From positions 25,343,361 through 25,407,360 of the forward strand of contig NC_067120.1 of assembly GCF_021347895.1 (NCBI RefSeq): DNA of 64,000 nt, read 5' to 3'. Under the pieces are notes generated by a model, which was given only the letters and a program-made list of their open reading frames with translations, was not told where the DNA came from and made no database searches. Positions 22,022 through 32,439 of this stretch are shown here, piece by piece. Made by a program: the position numbers and the translations under genes. Position 1 is the stretch's first letter. Each line of letters opens with the position of its first letter. Origin of the DNA: Acanthochromis polyacanthus (taxonomy: Eukaryota; Chordata; Actinopteri; Pomacentridae).

Positions 22022-23190
22022 AGTAAAAATCACCAGGGTAGGGTCTCAGCTTATACAAATCAATTCTTGTCTTGAATTTTCTGAACAACAAAACTACCTT
22101 TAAAAGAAACAGTGAATGGTGAAAAATGCTGAGGAATGTGAATCATTTTGTTGGCCAACATTCTCAGCTTCGGTGCTGATAGTTATTTATGTTGGCTGGT
22201 GTACTCATCAATCAGACGCTGTTACAACCTCGTCAAATGTCATCCTGTGACTGAATCTTTGGCTGACAGAGCTCTTATGAGATTTACAAGGTCTTATAGA
22301 AGTTTAGTGTACTTAATCAACCTCAGACAGGTGAACTGTCAGACAGTCACAGTTTATCAGCTGCAGTTTAATATTTTGTCCTCAGGTTGAGCTTTCAGCT
22401 TCACTGCTTAAGAAATCAGAAATAAACAGGCCTGTTAGTAATTTGAACAGTTTGATTAGCTGCTTTTAGTTATGTTTTAGTCTGTTATTGCTGTATTATG
22501 TTTTATACATAAGCTTGTGTATTGTCTATTCTCACGTGAATGACAAATATTGTGTGTTCATGGTGAAGCAGGATGAATGAGTACTGCATCCTGGCTTTGG
22601 GTTGGCTGGTGTTTTGCTCCTGTGACTTGCATTAACCAATCATGTTAGAGGACACACTATAAAGCTGGGCAATGGTTACTCACCGTTCTCTTGCTTTGAC
22701 ATCAGGAGCATGCCCCCGCTCCCCTCACTTCCTGTTTACATTTTGCCGACAGGTATGGTAGCAGTTGCTGCATCGTTTGCCCTTTGTTTAAGGCTGTTTC
22801 CATGTGTTGTGGCTATAGTAGCATTTATTGTCCTCATAGAGTCACCGTGGTGCGTCAGAAGTGAGCCGCACACAGGCTGTGTTTTGTGTGTGTCCAGTCC
22901 GACCTGTGAGCAGCTCACGGCCAGTTACCGGTAGGCCTCTTTTGCTTGCTTTTGCGTGCTGTGGTTATGTTGCATGCATATAATAGCTTGTCATTTTAGG
23001 CTGTTACTTTGGCTGCAGGTCGTTCCCTGTTCTTTCCTTCTGGACCGATGCCGTGGCCGCTGTCTGTCTGGAGCTGTACGAGCTACGCTGGATCACAGAC
23101 ACAGGAAACGCTGCTGCTTTGCCTTAGTGGGTTTATTTTGCCTTAGTGGGTTTATTTTGCCAATGTTGGTCAGCATTGTGGTGGAAAGAC
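22022..23190. other. R1 tail, then the probable 5' LTR/leader of gypsy copy A
   Basis: 22040-22640 shows nothing recognised. ACTATAAAG at about 22658 in a CCAAT-containing context (ACCAATCATG) could be the promoter of gypsy A. A matching 3' LTR was not found by eye. A 20-bp tandem (CCTTAGTGGGTTTATTTTG) lies near 23122-23160. Confidence 0.3.
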
Positions 23191-23194
23191 AGGG

Positions 23195-23640
23195 ATAGGG
23201 CTAGCTGAGTGGATTGAAGAGGTACCGACATGTATGAGATTGTGCCATTTGTCCATTTCCGATCAGGCATTTTTTTGTTTGACCATCTTGGGGGCACCGT
23301 CCAAGTGCAGAACGGGGAGACCCAGCAAAAATAACTTCTGTGCTGCAAGAGCTCTATGGTTGTTGTGACTCCTACGTGGCCCTACAGGAGGCGTTCTTTT
23401 TGAGACGACAGCAAGAGAGAGACCCTGCTGGAGTTCTCCCTTGCACTAATGGGTCTTATGGCGTCAGTGAAGCAACGTGCACCTAGTGGCATGGCTAATG
23501 CAGAGATTTTGCTGTGCGACCAGTTTGTGGAGCACGTTATTGATAGTTCCCTTCGTCAGGAGTTGAAACAATTTGTGCGTAAACTTGTGTCCTCTTGTCC
23601 CCATTTAGATGTAAACATGGGTGGAGTCAGCATTCCTTGA
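23195..23640 (+). pseudogene. gypsy A gag fragment
   Basis: Begins with GLAEWIEEV and, after frame changes, reads CCDSYVALQEAFFLRRQQ and then VKQRAPSGMANAEILLCDQF with ELKQFVRK. This is the conserved capsid-like part of a fish Ty3/gypsy Gag. At least two frameshifts separate the pieces, and a stop follows GGVSIP at 23638. Confidence 0.7.
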
Positions 23641-23773
23641 TACTGGTTCCATGGTGTCCACCGTAACAGAGAGCTTTTACCATCAGCACTTTGAACCTTG
23701 GGGTCAAGAAAAGCTTCAGTCTTGCCACTGGCTTCAGCTCAGGGCAGCCAACGGGTCGGCCATCCCTTACATC
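23621..23773 (+). pseudogene. gypsy A aspartic protease fragment
   Basis: FLDTGSMVSTV carries the retropepsin DTG active site. It is one frame away from the gag ORF. The frame continues to AANGSAIPYI, where the long-TIR element is inserted; protease sequence resumes after 25683 with GYLELEIEL. Confidence 0.75.
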
Positions 23774-24466
23774 CAACCCGGTCTCACAAGGATTCGTGAA
23801 ACTGTCACGTAAATTAATCTATGGTTACGTGCGCACCAACACGATTTCTCATGTTTTACGTGTTGCTCACAACGAAATTCAAACCAATGTATTTCAAGCA
23901 GAGGACTTTTCATGCCACTCAGAACGTATTTCAAACGAATATTTTTAATGTAAAAGCGTTGCGAATCCAAGCGGAGGACTTTTCATGCCACTCAGAACGT
24001 ATTTCAAACGAATATTTTTAATGTAAAAGCGTTGCGAATCCAACGCTATATTTTGCATTACATCGTCCCATATATATATAATGTGATGCCTTTATTTTTG
24101 CTGCAGGATTTGGGTATTTGAGATTTAAAAACGTTAGTGTTTGTTTGTTTGCAAACGGGTTTGATTTTGTTTTCATATCTGAATCTTAATCACACCTGAA
24201 TAGAATGTTTAATTAATCAAATATTCCTCGTGTGTCATGTTTCTCCTCGGTCAGATTTAAGCGAGTTACGTAGGGCATTTTGAATCGGTATATTATATTT
24301 TTAATGTAAAAGCATTGCGAATCCAACGCTATATTTTGCATTCGCAGAGGCCGGCAATTAGATGTGGCTTCGGGTCAAAATTTGTGTAAACATTATTCGG
24401 CCGTTTGACCGACAGGCCAGTGCACTGGTATTTATTAAATAATTTTGATGAGTGGGTATCTGATGC

Positions 24467-24545
24467 CTATATAGCTCAGCACGTTAAGCAGGTGACTCAA
24501 ATACAAGAGTTGGTCTTGGACGTGGGTTTGATTCCGGTCTGCTTT
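24467..24545 (+). repeat. tRNA-like block in element L copy 1
   Basis: TAGCTCAGCACGTTAAGC resembles a pol III A box and GGGTTTGATTCC a B box, about 40 bases apart. The ends do not pair into an acceptor stem, so this is not a functional tRNA. The same block is in both arms of copy 2. Confidence 0.6.
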
Positions 24546-24688
24546 ATTATAATATTTGGGAAGTTTTTCATACACAAATGCAGATTTCTAAACGGACTGC
24601 TGTAAAACTTTTTAACATGACTGAAGATATCAAACTCATGGACAACTCCTAACCCATTGGACATTCATGCGGACAGACTCCTGTTTCA

Positions 24689-24851
24689 ATTTAAAACAAA
24701 ACAAAACAAAACAAAACGTGCAGCACTTCGACACCTTTCTTCTTCGGTGGTGTCTGTGTAAAACAATGTCCATAATGCAAACAGCACACCTAGCGCCATG
24801 AAGCACAAAATGCAGGTGTAAATCAATGGGGTGCTGAACATAGTAATATTC
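24689..24851 (-). CDS. Short hydrophobic ORF carried by element L (copy 1)
   Basis: From ATG at 24849-24851 the frame encodes about 53 residues: MNITMFSTPLIY, a strongly hydrophobic stretch to LWTLFY, then an acidic-basic tail TDTTEEERCRSAARF. It would form one membrane segment with a short soluble tail. The copy at 41889-42047 encodes the same peptide with two or three changes. It may be a captured host exon or chance. Similarity at the DNA level is so high that selection cannot be judged. Confidence 0.35.
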
Positions 24852-25080
24852 ATAGCGGAAATAATAGGTAATAGAATATTCTGAAATGAAGCTCGACTGT
24901 AGACAGGTATTTTGCAAACACTGTAAACACACACACACACACACACATTAATATATGTTAGAGAAGCAGATAATGGCAGTAAAGTCAATTATTTTAATAA
25001 TTTGAAGAGACAATATATGATTACGCTATATATACATATATAAACAAAATACTGACTAATGAACACATATTTCTATATAA

Positions 25081-25083
<3 letters not shown>

Positions 25084-25133
<50 letters not shown>

Positions 25134-25232
25134 CATTTTCTGACATATCTTTTTTAATATATATGTATGAATTATATTGATAGTCTATATGTGATTTATA
25201 TAATAATTTTCTCTGATACATAACTTATCTAT

Positions 25233-25287
<55 letters not shown>
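25084..25287. repeat. Two (AT)n microsatellites
   Basis: 25084-25130 and 25226-25287, separated by AT-rich sequence that also occurs near 39900-40060 in copy 2. Confidence 0.95.
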
Positions 25288-25290
<3 letters not shown>

Positions 25291-25683
25291 AATGATGTTG
25301 ATACTCCATCTATGATTTATATGTATTAATTTTCTCTGATATATAACTTCTATCTATTGTTTTATCTAAAAATATGTGTTCATTAGTCAGTATTTTGTTT
25401 ATAGCGTTGGATTCGCAACGCTTTTACATTAAAAATATTCGTTTGAAATACGTTCTGAGTGGCATGAAAAGTCCTCCGCTTGGATTCGCAACGCTTTTAC
25501 ATTAAAAATATTCGTTTGAAATACGTTCTGAGTGGCATGAAAAGTCCTCTGCTTGAAATACATTGGTTTGAATTTCGTTGTGAGCAACACATAAAACATG
25601 AGAAATCGTGTTGGTGCGCACGTAACCATAGATTAATTTACGTGACAGTTTCACGAATCCTTGTGAGACCGGGTTGTTACATC

Positions 25684-26560
25684 GGCTACTTGGAACTTGA
25701 AATTGAGCTCTGTGGCAAGTTAATGGAACAGTGTGGGGTTTTGGTGGTCAAGGACCCTCCTGATGTCTGTTCAGGTCCCCGGTGTACTTGGTATGAATGT
25801 TATACGTAGATGTTACCATGTGCTCTTTGGGAACCATGGCCTGGCTTTGTTTGACTTGCCATCAGTATTTGAGGCTCCTGGAACAGTTGTGGAGGCCCTG
25901 CAAAAGTGCCACCAGTACAGCGTGCAGGCTCCTAAGCAGATCTTTGGCAAGGTTAAAGTGGGTGGCAGGAAGGCTTGGCGGATCCCTGGTGGCGTGATGC
26001 AGGTATTCCGGCCACGTGCTCCGAGCAATACTCGGGTAACACTGTCTTGTTTGAGCTTTGGACTCTGGCCTTCCTGCTGGATTACTTGTCTCTCCTGCTT
26101 TAGTTCGAGTGATACAGGACATGTCTGAAATTTCCATTGTGAATGTAGGATCCACTGATGCATTGCTCTATCGTCATACAGTTGTGGGCAGCCTGGATGA
26201 GATAAATGTTGAGACATCCTGCTCGGGTCACTGAGGTGCCATCTGGTCTGGCCACAGTGGCATCCCAATCAGTTTCTATTTCTGTACCGGAGCAGATAGC
26301 AGCCATGGATCTGTCTTCCTTGCCTGCTAGGGAGCAGGATCAGGTACGGTCCCTTCTCACAAAGTATACTTTTGTCTTTGCAGCTCATGAGGGGGACCTT
26401 GGCTATACCAACTTGATCGCTCATGACATTCCTCTCCTGGATGACACATCTGTTCGGAAGTGCTACCAGCGCATTCCACCATCTGATTATGAGCTCGTGA
26501 AGGAGCACATCCACCAGTTGCTTGACACACAAGTAATCAGAGCAGCAGTCCTTATGCGTC
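25684..26560 (+). pseudogene. gypsy A protease end and RT N-terminal region
   Basis: GYLELEIELCGKLM and LVVKDPPD continue the protease-RT linker in shifted frames. 26206-26574 is open and contains VRSLLTKYTFVFAAHEGDLG and IPLLDDTSVRKCYQRIPP, the usual start of a gypsy RT, ending in LLDTQVIRA before a frameshift at the SSPYASP motif. Confidence 0.75.
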
Positions 26561-27906
26561 TCCTAACCCTTTAAGGTTTGGGCAATTTCCGCCCGAAATT
26601 TCTACTGAGATTTACAGAAAGTAAATTGAATGCTGTTCTTGAACTGTTTGGAGTACATGCATGGTTGGGGTCTCATTTGAAAGCTGACAACCTGAATTTT
26701 CACCCAGTGCAGTCAGAATTACTCTAGGTGCTACTGGCACAGAGTATTTCATGTTGGCACACACTGAATTAGGATGAATTTTTTTTCTCGCCTACATTTT
26801 TTCCCTAATAAAACACCTGGAAATCAGTGTGGCAGCACTGTAAGAGCTTGAAAACACAATATTGCAAAAGCCTGGGGTCTTACATAGTTCAGGTCAAAAT
26901 TTCAGAGCAATACTACAAGAAATGAGTGTTTCACACATGTATTTGTACTGATATGCTCCGCCCCTGTCAATGTTGGATACACTCTTTATACACTGTGCAC
27001 ACTCTCTACAGAATGGTATAAATTCATTTTCACTTCATTTTCCACTTCATTTTCATTCCAAAAACTCATAAAGAACTCAAAAAATCACTTCAGATAGGCT
27101 TCAGTGTCGATCACACACACAGATTGAGAGGAATACAGAGAAACAGCAGGTGGAGCCCGGAGCTCACGAATGAAATATCATATAAAGCCGCTGGCAGAGG
27201 CGGGATTTATATTCAAGCCATTCAGCAAGCTCATTGGCTACCAGGCCTGTCAATCTAACGTTTCCTCCGGCGTGATTTGCTGAGAAACAAGTCAATCAAG
27301 TGATGTAATCGATATCTGTCAGACTCGGCCATGGTTGGCTATATTGCCGAAGTAGGCGGAAACGAGTCACCTGATTGGTTGAAGTCCGGTTTGAAGCGGT
27401 CGAGAAGCCTCCAGTATCCATTTTGAATCGCGAACAAAGAAAATAGGACCGTGTATGATAAAGTTATAATAGAAAGATGCAATGAATATGAAACGCACAG
27501 CGCCACCACGCGCCGCGTGCACGCGCACGGAGCCAATCATTTTCTGGATTTTTTACCTATTTCGAGACATGTTTTGGCCAAAGTATTATACTGGATTGTT
27601 TCCTCTGGATGGCTAAGCTTGGGTTCTGGCCGGTTTTTGTGGATTATCTTCTTTTATGACCAGAAACGAGCGTCCAAACTGCGTCGACAGGTGAGCTGTG
27701 CACGTTTACATGACTTGTTGTTTGTTGGATAAATGTGTTTATATTACCCGCTGTGGTAATCACATCTGAAAGTGGTTTATACCGGCGGATTCATGAGAAT
27801 CTCAGCTTTCTATGTGTGTATAGTGTTTGTATAATCGTGTTTGCAGTGTCCTTCTATTTAAAAAAAGCGTATACCGATAAAAAACGGCCCGCCCGCGGGC
27901 CGGCGT
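26561..27906. mobile_element. Insertion interrupting gypsy A reverse transcriptase (class unknown)
   Basis: RT sequence stops after SPYASP (about 26568) and resumes with RKDGSLRMCIDY (about 27907, one base lost). The 1.35 kb between is unrelated. Its right part (27756-27806) is the repeat R3 shared with element L copies at 31.6 and 46.2 kb, followed by a GC-rich end. No clear terminal repeats or target duplication were seen. Confidence 0.6.
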
Positions 27907-28760
27907 ACTTTAGAAAGATGGTAGTCTCCGCATGTGCATTGACTACGGGCAATTCAAGAGCAAAACTAGGAAAGACGCGTTTCGTCTTCCTCGTATCGAA
28001 GAGTCCCTTGATGCCTTAACAGGCGCTCGCTGGTTCGCCACCATGGACCTTGCCAGTGGTTACAACCAGGTTACAGTCGCAGAGGTAGACAGACCTAAAA
28101 AAGCCTTCTGCACTCCATTTGGCCTCTTCGAATGGAACCGCAGGCCTTTTGGCCTTTGCAATGTCCCAAGCACCTTACAGAGGTTGATGCAACAGATCTT
28201 TGGTGATCAGCAATGCCAGTCATTGCTGCTGTTCCTGGATGGCATCGTGGTTTTCTCTTCCACCGTTGCTCAACACTTGGAAAGGTTGGAAGTGGTGCTC
28301 AGACGGCTGCAACAAGCGGGACTCAAAGCTAAACTTACAACGTGTGCCTTTTTCCAGCGGGAAGTGCGTTATTTGGGTCATGTGATCTGTGGCCAAGGTG
28401 TTGCTACAGACCCAAGTAAGGTGGAGGTGGTGGCGAATTGGCAGCCTCCAACTACCATCTCCGAATTGCGGTCAGTTCTCAGCTTTGCGAGTTACTACCG
28501 CAGGTTTGTGGAAGGTTTTGCCAAATTGGTTACCCCTCTCCACAGGCTGGTGGCAGAGTTGGGGGGCTCCAAGTCTGGGAAGAGATCAAAGCATGACGGG
28601 GCTGAGAAGTGGTCCAACGAATGTCACCAGAGCTTTGAGGCCCTTAAAATCGAACTTACCACTGCACCTGTGCTGGCTTATGCAAACTTCTCTCTCCTTT
28701 TTATCCTTGAGGTCGATGCAAGTCATGTTGGGAGCGGTGCTGTCACAGGAGCAGGGTGGT
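27907..28760 (+). pseudogene. gypsy A reverse transcriptase
   Basis: RMCIDYGQF, LDALTGARWFATMDLASGYNQ and FGLCNVPSTLQRLM are the RT fingers and palm. The catalytic box reads FLDGIVVFS where FLDD or YLDD is required: the second Asp of the pair is Gly, so polymerase activity would be lost. The thumb/connection (RYLGHVICGQGV, LRSVLSFASYYRRFV) follows. One frame is open from about 27932 to 28762. Confidence 0.85.
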
Positions 28761-28900
28761 AAAGTCAGGCCGATTGCTTATGCTAGCAGAGGTCTGCGGC
28801 CCACTGAGCACAATATGGACAACTACAGTTCCATGAAGTTGGAGTTTTTGGCACTCAAGTGGGCCATGACAGAAATTCAGGGAGTATCTGCTTGGTCATA
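28690..28900 (+). pseudogene. gypsy A RNase H fragment
   Basis: Frame-shifted from RT: VLSQEQGGKVRPIAYASRGL and KLEFLALKWAMTE are the first two RNase H blocks. The third part (VYTDNNPLFHLSSAKLGAR) continues after another shift near 28895. Confidence 0.75.
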
Positions 28901-30536
28901 AGTGTGTTGTTTATACAGACAACAATCCACTTTTCCACCTGTCATCAGCCAAGCTTGGTGCCAGGGAACAATGCTAGGCAGACCAGCTTGCACTCTTTGA
29001 TTTTGATATTAGATATCGCACAGGGAGGGTTAATAAGAACGCTGATGTGTTATCCCGTCAGCATCCTTCTGGTGTACAGGACCTGGAAGCTATGCTCCCT
29101 TGCACATCACTTCCTGAACCCTTGCAGCAAGCCCTACAGTTGGTCCAAAGCGACCCAAGCTGTTATTGCAGCTTTGCCTCATTATGCCCCTGCTGACTTC
29201 TGTCAACGTCAGCAGACTGATCCCGTTATCCAGGAAGTCTTGGTGTTCTGGACCCAGCAGTGGCATCCAAGCCACACAGAGCGCAGACAATTTTCTCCAC
29301 CTGCATTGGCTCTTCTCCGCCAATGGGATCACTTGGTGGAAAGAAGTGTAATCTTGTATCGGCAGGTCTGTCGTTCCGAAGGTGCTGCAGAAATTTTGCA
29401 GCTACTGTTGCCGACTGCCTTGAAAGAGGAGGTGCTAACTGAAGCGCACCAGAGGCATGACCATCAAGGGGTTGAGAGGACCCTGGAGCTGCTACAGCAG
29501 TGGTGTTATTGGCCAGGCATGTCCTCTGCTGTGGCACAGTGGTGCCAGTATTGTGACATGTGCCAGGTTGCCAAGAACACACAGCCAGTTGCTCGCAGCT
29601 TCATGGGGCACTTGCTGGCCTCTCGACCAAATGAAATCCTAGCCCTGGATTTCACTGTTAGAACCCACCCATACTGGGATTGAGAACATCCTCGTCATGA
29701 CTGATGTGTTCAGTAAAAATACAATGGCAATCCCTACTCGTGACCAACGAGCCCCCACTGTGGCTCAGGTTTTGGTAACGGAAAGCTTTTGTAAGTTTGG
29801 TGTCCAGGCCTGCATACATTTTGATTAGGGCCGTAAATTTGAAAGCTGTCTGATTCAGCGGCTGTGCAGCCTTTATGGCATTGAGAAATCTCGTACCACC
29901 CCATACCATCCGGCTGGCAATGGGCAGTGTGAACAGTTCAATCGAACTCTTCATAACTTGCTGCATGTCCTGCCTGTCTCTCGGAAGCAGGACTGGCACT
30001 CCTGTCTGCCCCAGCTGCTGTTCGCTTACAACACCACCCCCCATCAGTCAACCGGTGAGTCTCCATTCTTCCTAATGTTTGGCCAGGAGCCCCGTCTCCC
30101 AGTTGACTTTTTGTTGGGTCATGTCCAGGACCCTGTTGGTGGTGCTGTTACGGAGTGGATTCAGGAGCACCAGACCTGCTTACAGATTGCCTTTGAGGGT
30201 GCCCAAGAGAAGCTGCGGGTCGCGGCAGAGCGCCGAAGAAACAATCATGATCGGCATGTTCATAATGCTCCCTTGCGGGAGGGCCAGTGTGTGTTGTTGC
30301 GGGACTTCAGTGTGAAAGGGTGTAGTAAGATTCAGGATCTGTGGGGCTCTGTAGTGTGTAGAGTCCTAAAAGCACCAAAGGACAGGGGCTCTGTGTACAC
30401 CATTGCCCCTACAGGTGACCAGTCTAAGGTCAAACATGTCCATCGTACACAGGCAGTGGACAGTGCTGGTGTTTCTGATTGCGCTGCTGCCCCTCTTTTA
30501 CCCTGTCCTGATCAGGAACCGATTTATTGGTTGTGA
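28900..30536 (+). pseudogene. gypsy A integrase
   Basis: The zinc-binding region (HQRHDHQGVERTLELL ... CDMCQVAK) is in the frame ending at 29683. The core continues in the next frame with LVMTDVFSKNTMAIPTRDQ, then HFD followed by TAG at 29826-29828, and YHPAGNGQCEQFNRTLHNLL with the catalytic-Glu region. The C-terminus (AYNTTPHQSTGESPFFLMFG) is open to 30536. At least one stop and one frameshift. Confidence 0.8.
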
Positions 30537-31429
30537 GGCATGACATCCCTCAAGCAGCTCCTGGTCGGACAGCTGCAGTGACCCAAACCACAACTTGGTT
30601 GCTGCTTCCACAGGCTGACTCAGTTCTCCCTGGACAGGGTCCTTTAGTGACTCCCTCTGTCACAGCAGACTTGCCTTCTGCGCCATCAGTGGGACGTGGT
30701 GCCGTTGGTCAGCTTTGTCCTCTTTCAGGTTATTTGTGTTGGGCTGCCTCGGCTTGTCTCTGTGGCTGCTGTCAAATGCTGCTTATTTAATGTTTGTATG
30801 TATGACAGCAGGGTATAATTTCTTTCTTTCTTTTCTGCGTTTTTTTTAGTATTTACTGCAGTCATGAGGTCATGTATTTGTTAGGTATTTTCTTTGTCTG
30901 ACTTATGTTTGTCATGTGACTGCACTTGATTAGTTATTTTGTATTATCAGTGGATTTGGTTTAGTTATAAATTTGAGTTTATTAATTCTTTAATTGAACG
31001 TTTCAGTTTTCATAACTATTCTTTTGGTTATTAAGTAGTTTTCCTCAGTGTTTGTGATTATTTTATTTTGTCAATTGAGTTTTTGTAACCCTGCTAATGA
31101 ATATCCCTTCCCTTTATGATTTGTAGGAGCGGTGGGCCTACGGGGGTGGGAACTGGTGTCGCCAGGTGGTGGAAACCCCTTCCTGTGTGGCGTGCTGCTC
31201 ATCCCCTGGTTTTGTTTTGATTTTTCACTAAGGTGTGTGTGCATGTTCACATGTGAGTGAGGTGATTTCTCCTGGGCTCCTTTGTGATGCCCGTCGGCCC
31301 AAACCTCTGCCATATATGCCAAATAACAATACTAGACTTGTTTAGGTCAATAATACCTAGACTTGTTTAAGTCAGCAAATTTAATAAATTTAGCGCATTT
31401 TAGTTGATAACGATAACAAATTCATTCAT
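30537..31429. other. 3' flank of gypsy A
   Basis: AT-rich non-coding sequence. A purine run GGGGGTGGGAA (about 31142-31152) followed by TGGTGTCGCC could be a polypurine tract and LTR start, but no partner LTR is seen upstream. Confidence 0.3.
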
Positions 31430-31790
31430 GAAATAAATCGACAAATTTAATTAAAAAGCGGGCCGGATGTCCGGCGGCCGCAATGGCGGCCGCAATGGCG
31501 GCCGCAATGGCGGCGGCCGCAAACGCCGATGGACAGCTTAGATCGTCACGAATCCGCCTAATTTGCATAGGAATTTAAAGAATGTGCGGCGGCCGAAGCG
31601 GCGGCCGCAAACGCCGATGGACAGCTTAGATCGTCATGAATCCGCCGGTATAAACCACTTTCAGATGTGATTACCACAGCGGGTTTCGCTCGTGGTGAGC
31701 GGCACGAAAAACATGACATCGTGTTGGTGCGCACGAAACCGAAACAAAAACTGACGTGACAGTTTCACGAATCCCCGTGAGACCGTGTTG
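31430..31790. mobile_element. Element L family, copy 3 (right end only)
   Basis: The right terminus (GTGACAGTTTCACGAATCC ... GAGACCGTGTTG) ends at 31790. Inside are R3 (31630-31686, inverted) and GC-rich tandem sequence with repeated GCGGCCGC. No left terminus is found, so it is truncated at about 31430. It cuts the hAT-like exon next to it. Confidence 0.75.
31455..31625. repeat. GCGGCCGC-rich tandem repeats
   Basis: A 12-bp unit GCGGCCGCAATG is repeated three times at 31476-31510. A larger unit containing AAACGCCGATGGACAGCTTA is present twice, 89 bp apart (31519 and 31608). Confidence 0.85.
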
Positions 31791-32439
31791 GGTATTGCCA
31801 ACATCTCACAAATCTCTCTTAGGTTCAATTTCAAGTCTGCAGACCACTTGATGTCATTGTGAAGATCTGTAGTCAGTGTTTCCACCCATCCTTCAAATGG
31901 CTCGCAGAACTTTCTACAGGAATTATGCACATGATGACAAGAGTCTCCATTGATGTCTAGGAGTTGGGGAGCCTTTTCACTGCGAATCTTCACCTCCAGT
32001 CCATTTTTAGATCCCCTCATCACAGCACAGGAATCCATGAGGACAGACACAAGATTACCCCAAGGAATATTTTTGTCTGTAAAGAGTTTCTCCAATGCTG
32101 AAAATACACTGGCTGTATCCACTTTGAAGAGTTCTATTGATTGAAGGTGCTCAATCACAATCTGTTGTTGTTTCAGAGACACATAGCTCACTAGGATGGC
32201 CAGTATTCTTTTATCTGCGTTGCTGGTGCTTTCATCAATGTTTAGGGAAAAGGGCCCGTGTTGTGCTCGATGGTTTCATCTGTGAAAGTCTTCCCCAATC
32301 CATGGGTCATCTTGTAAGAGGCTGTCTTTCTTTCCAGTTTAACATGATTTAAGGCTTTTGGGTCTTTTGCTGTGTTTATGATGACTGGGGCCAACATCAA
32401 AGGCAGACTGTGTTCAGCAAGAACTTCAAGGACAAGTGC
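31791..32439 (-). pseudogene. hAT-like transposase exon (DDE region), truncated
   Basis: The exon begins after an acceptor (TTTAACAG, 32440-32441): ALVLEVLAEHSLPL, then THGLGKTFTDETIEHN, a one-base deletion, and SLNIDESTSNADKRILAIL. It continues with NLVSVLMDSCAVMRGSKNGL, GDSCHHVHNSCRKF and ICEMLAIPN. NIDES and LMDSC are the first two acidic motifs of hAT-type transposases, and the CHH cluster matches their insertion domain. It ends where element L copy 3 begins, so the third acidic motif is lost. The R1 repeat at 33.6 kb lies upstream of it, as at 50.2 kb. Confidence 0.65.

Larger units (their letters stand above)
23774..25676. mobile_element. Long-TIR element family L, copy 1
   Basis: Inserted in the gypsy A protease region with a 7-bp duplication TTACATC (23767-23773 and 25677-25683). 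Ends are CAACCCGGTCTCAC and its inverse. The terminal inverted repeats are about 280 bp, and each contains the same 65-bp tandem duplication (23905-24035; mirrored at 25420-25550). The interior has a tRNA-like block, a short hydrophobic ORF on the minus strand, a (CA)n and two AT microsatellites. No transposase is recognised, so it depends on a partner. The superfamily is unknown to me; 7-bp duplications would fit few groups. Confidence 0.85.
22640..31000 (+). mobile_element. Ty3/gypsy provirus A, decayed, split by two insertions
   Basis: Order of parts on the plus strand: gag, protease, [insertion 23774-25676], connection region, [insertion about 26561-27906], reverse transcriptase, RNase H, integrase. 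Frameshifts and stops occur throughout. Limits are approximate because LTRs were not identified. RT-RH-IN order defines Ty3/gypsy. Confidence 0.8.

Noticed and set aside
24467..24545. Functional tRNA gene
   Set aside because: A and B box-like motifs are present,but no acceptor stem can pair and the T-arm is broken. The same holds at 39757 and 42262.
23767..25683. Helitron or Polinton assignment for element L
   Set aside because: Helitrons make no target duplication or inverted termini, and Polintons leave 6 bp and carry polymerase genes. Neither fits.
22640..31320. Intact gypsy element with defined LTRs
   Set aside because: Possible promoter, purine tract and LTR start were noticed, but no matching LTR pair could be aligned by eye.
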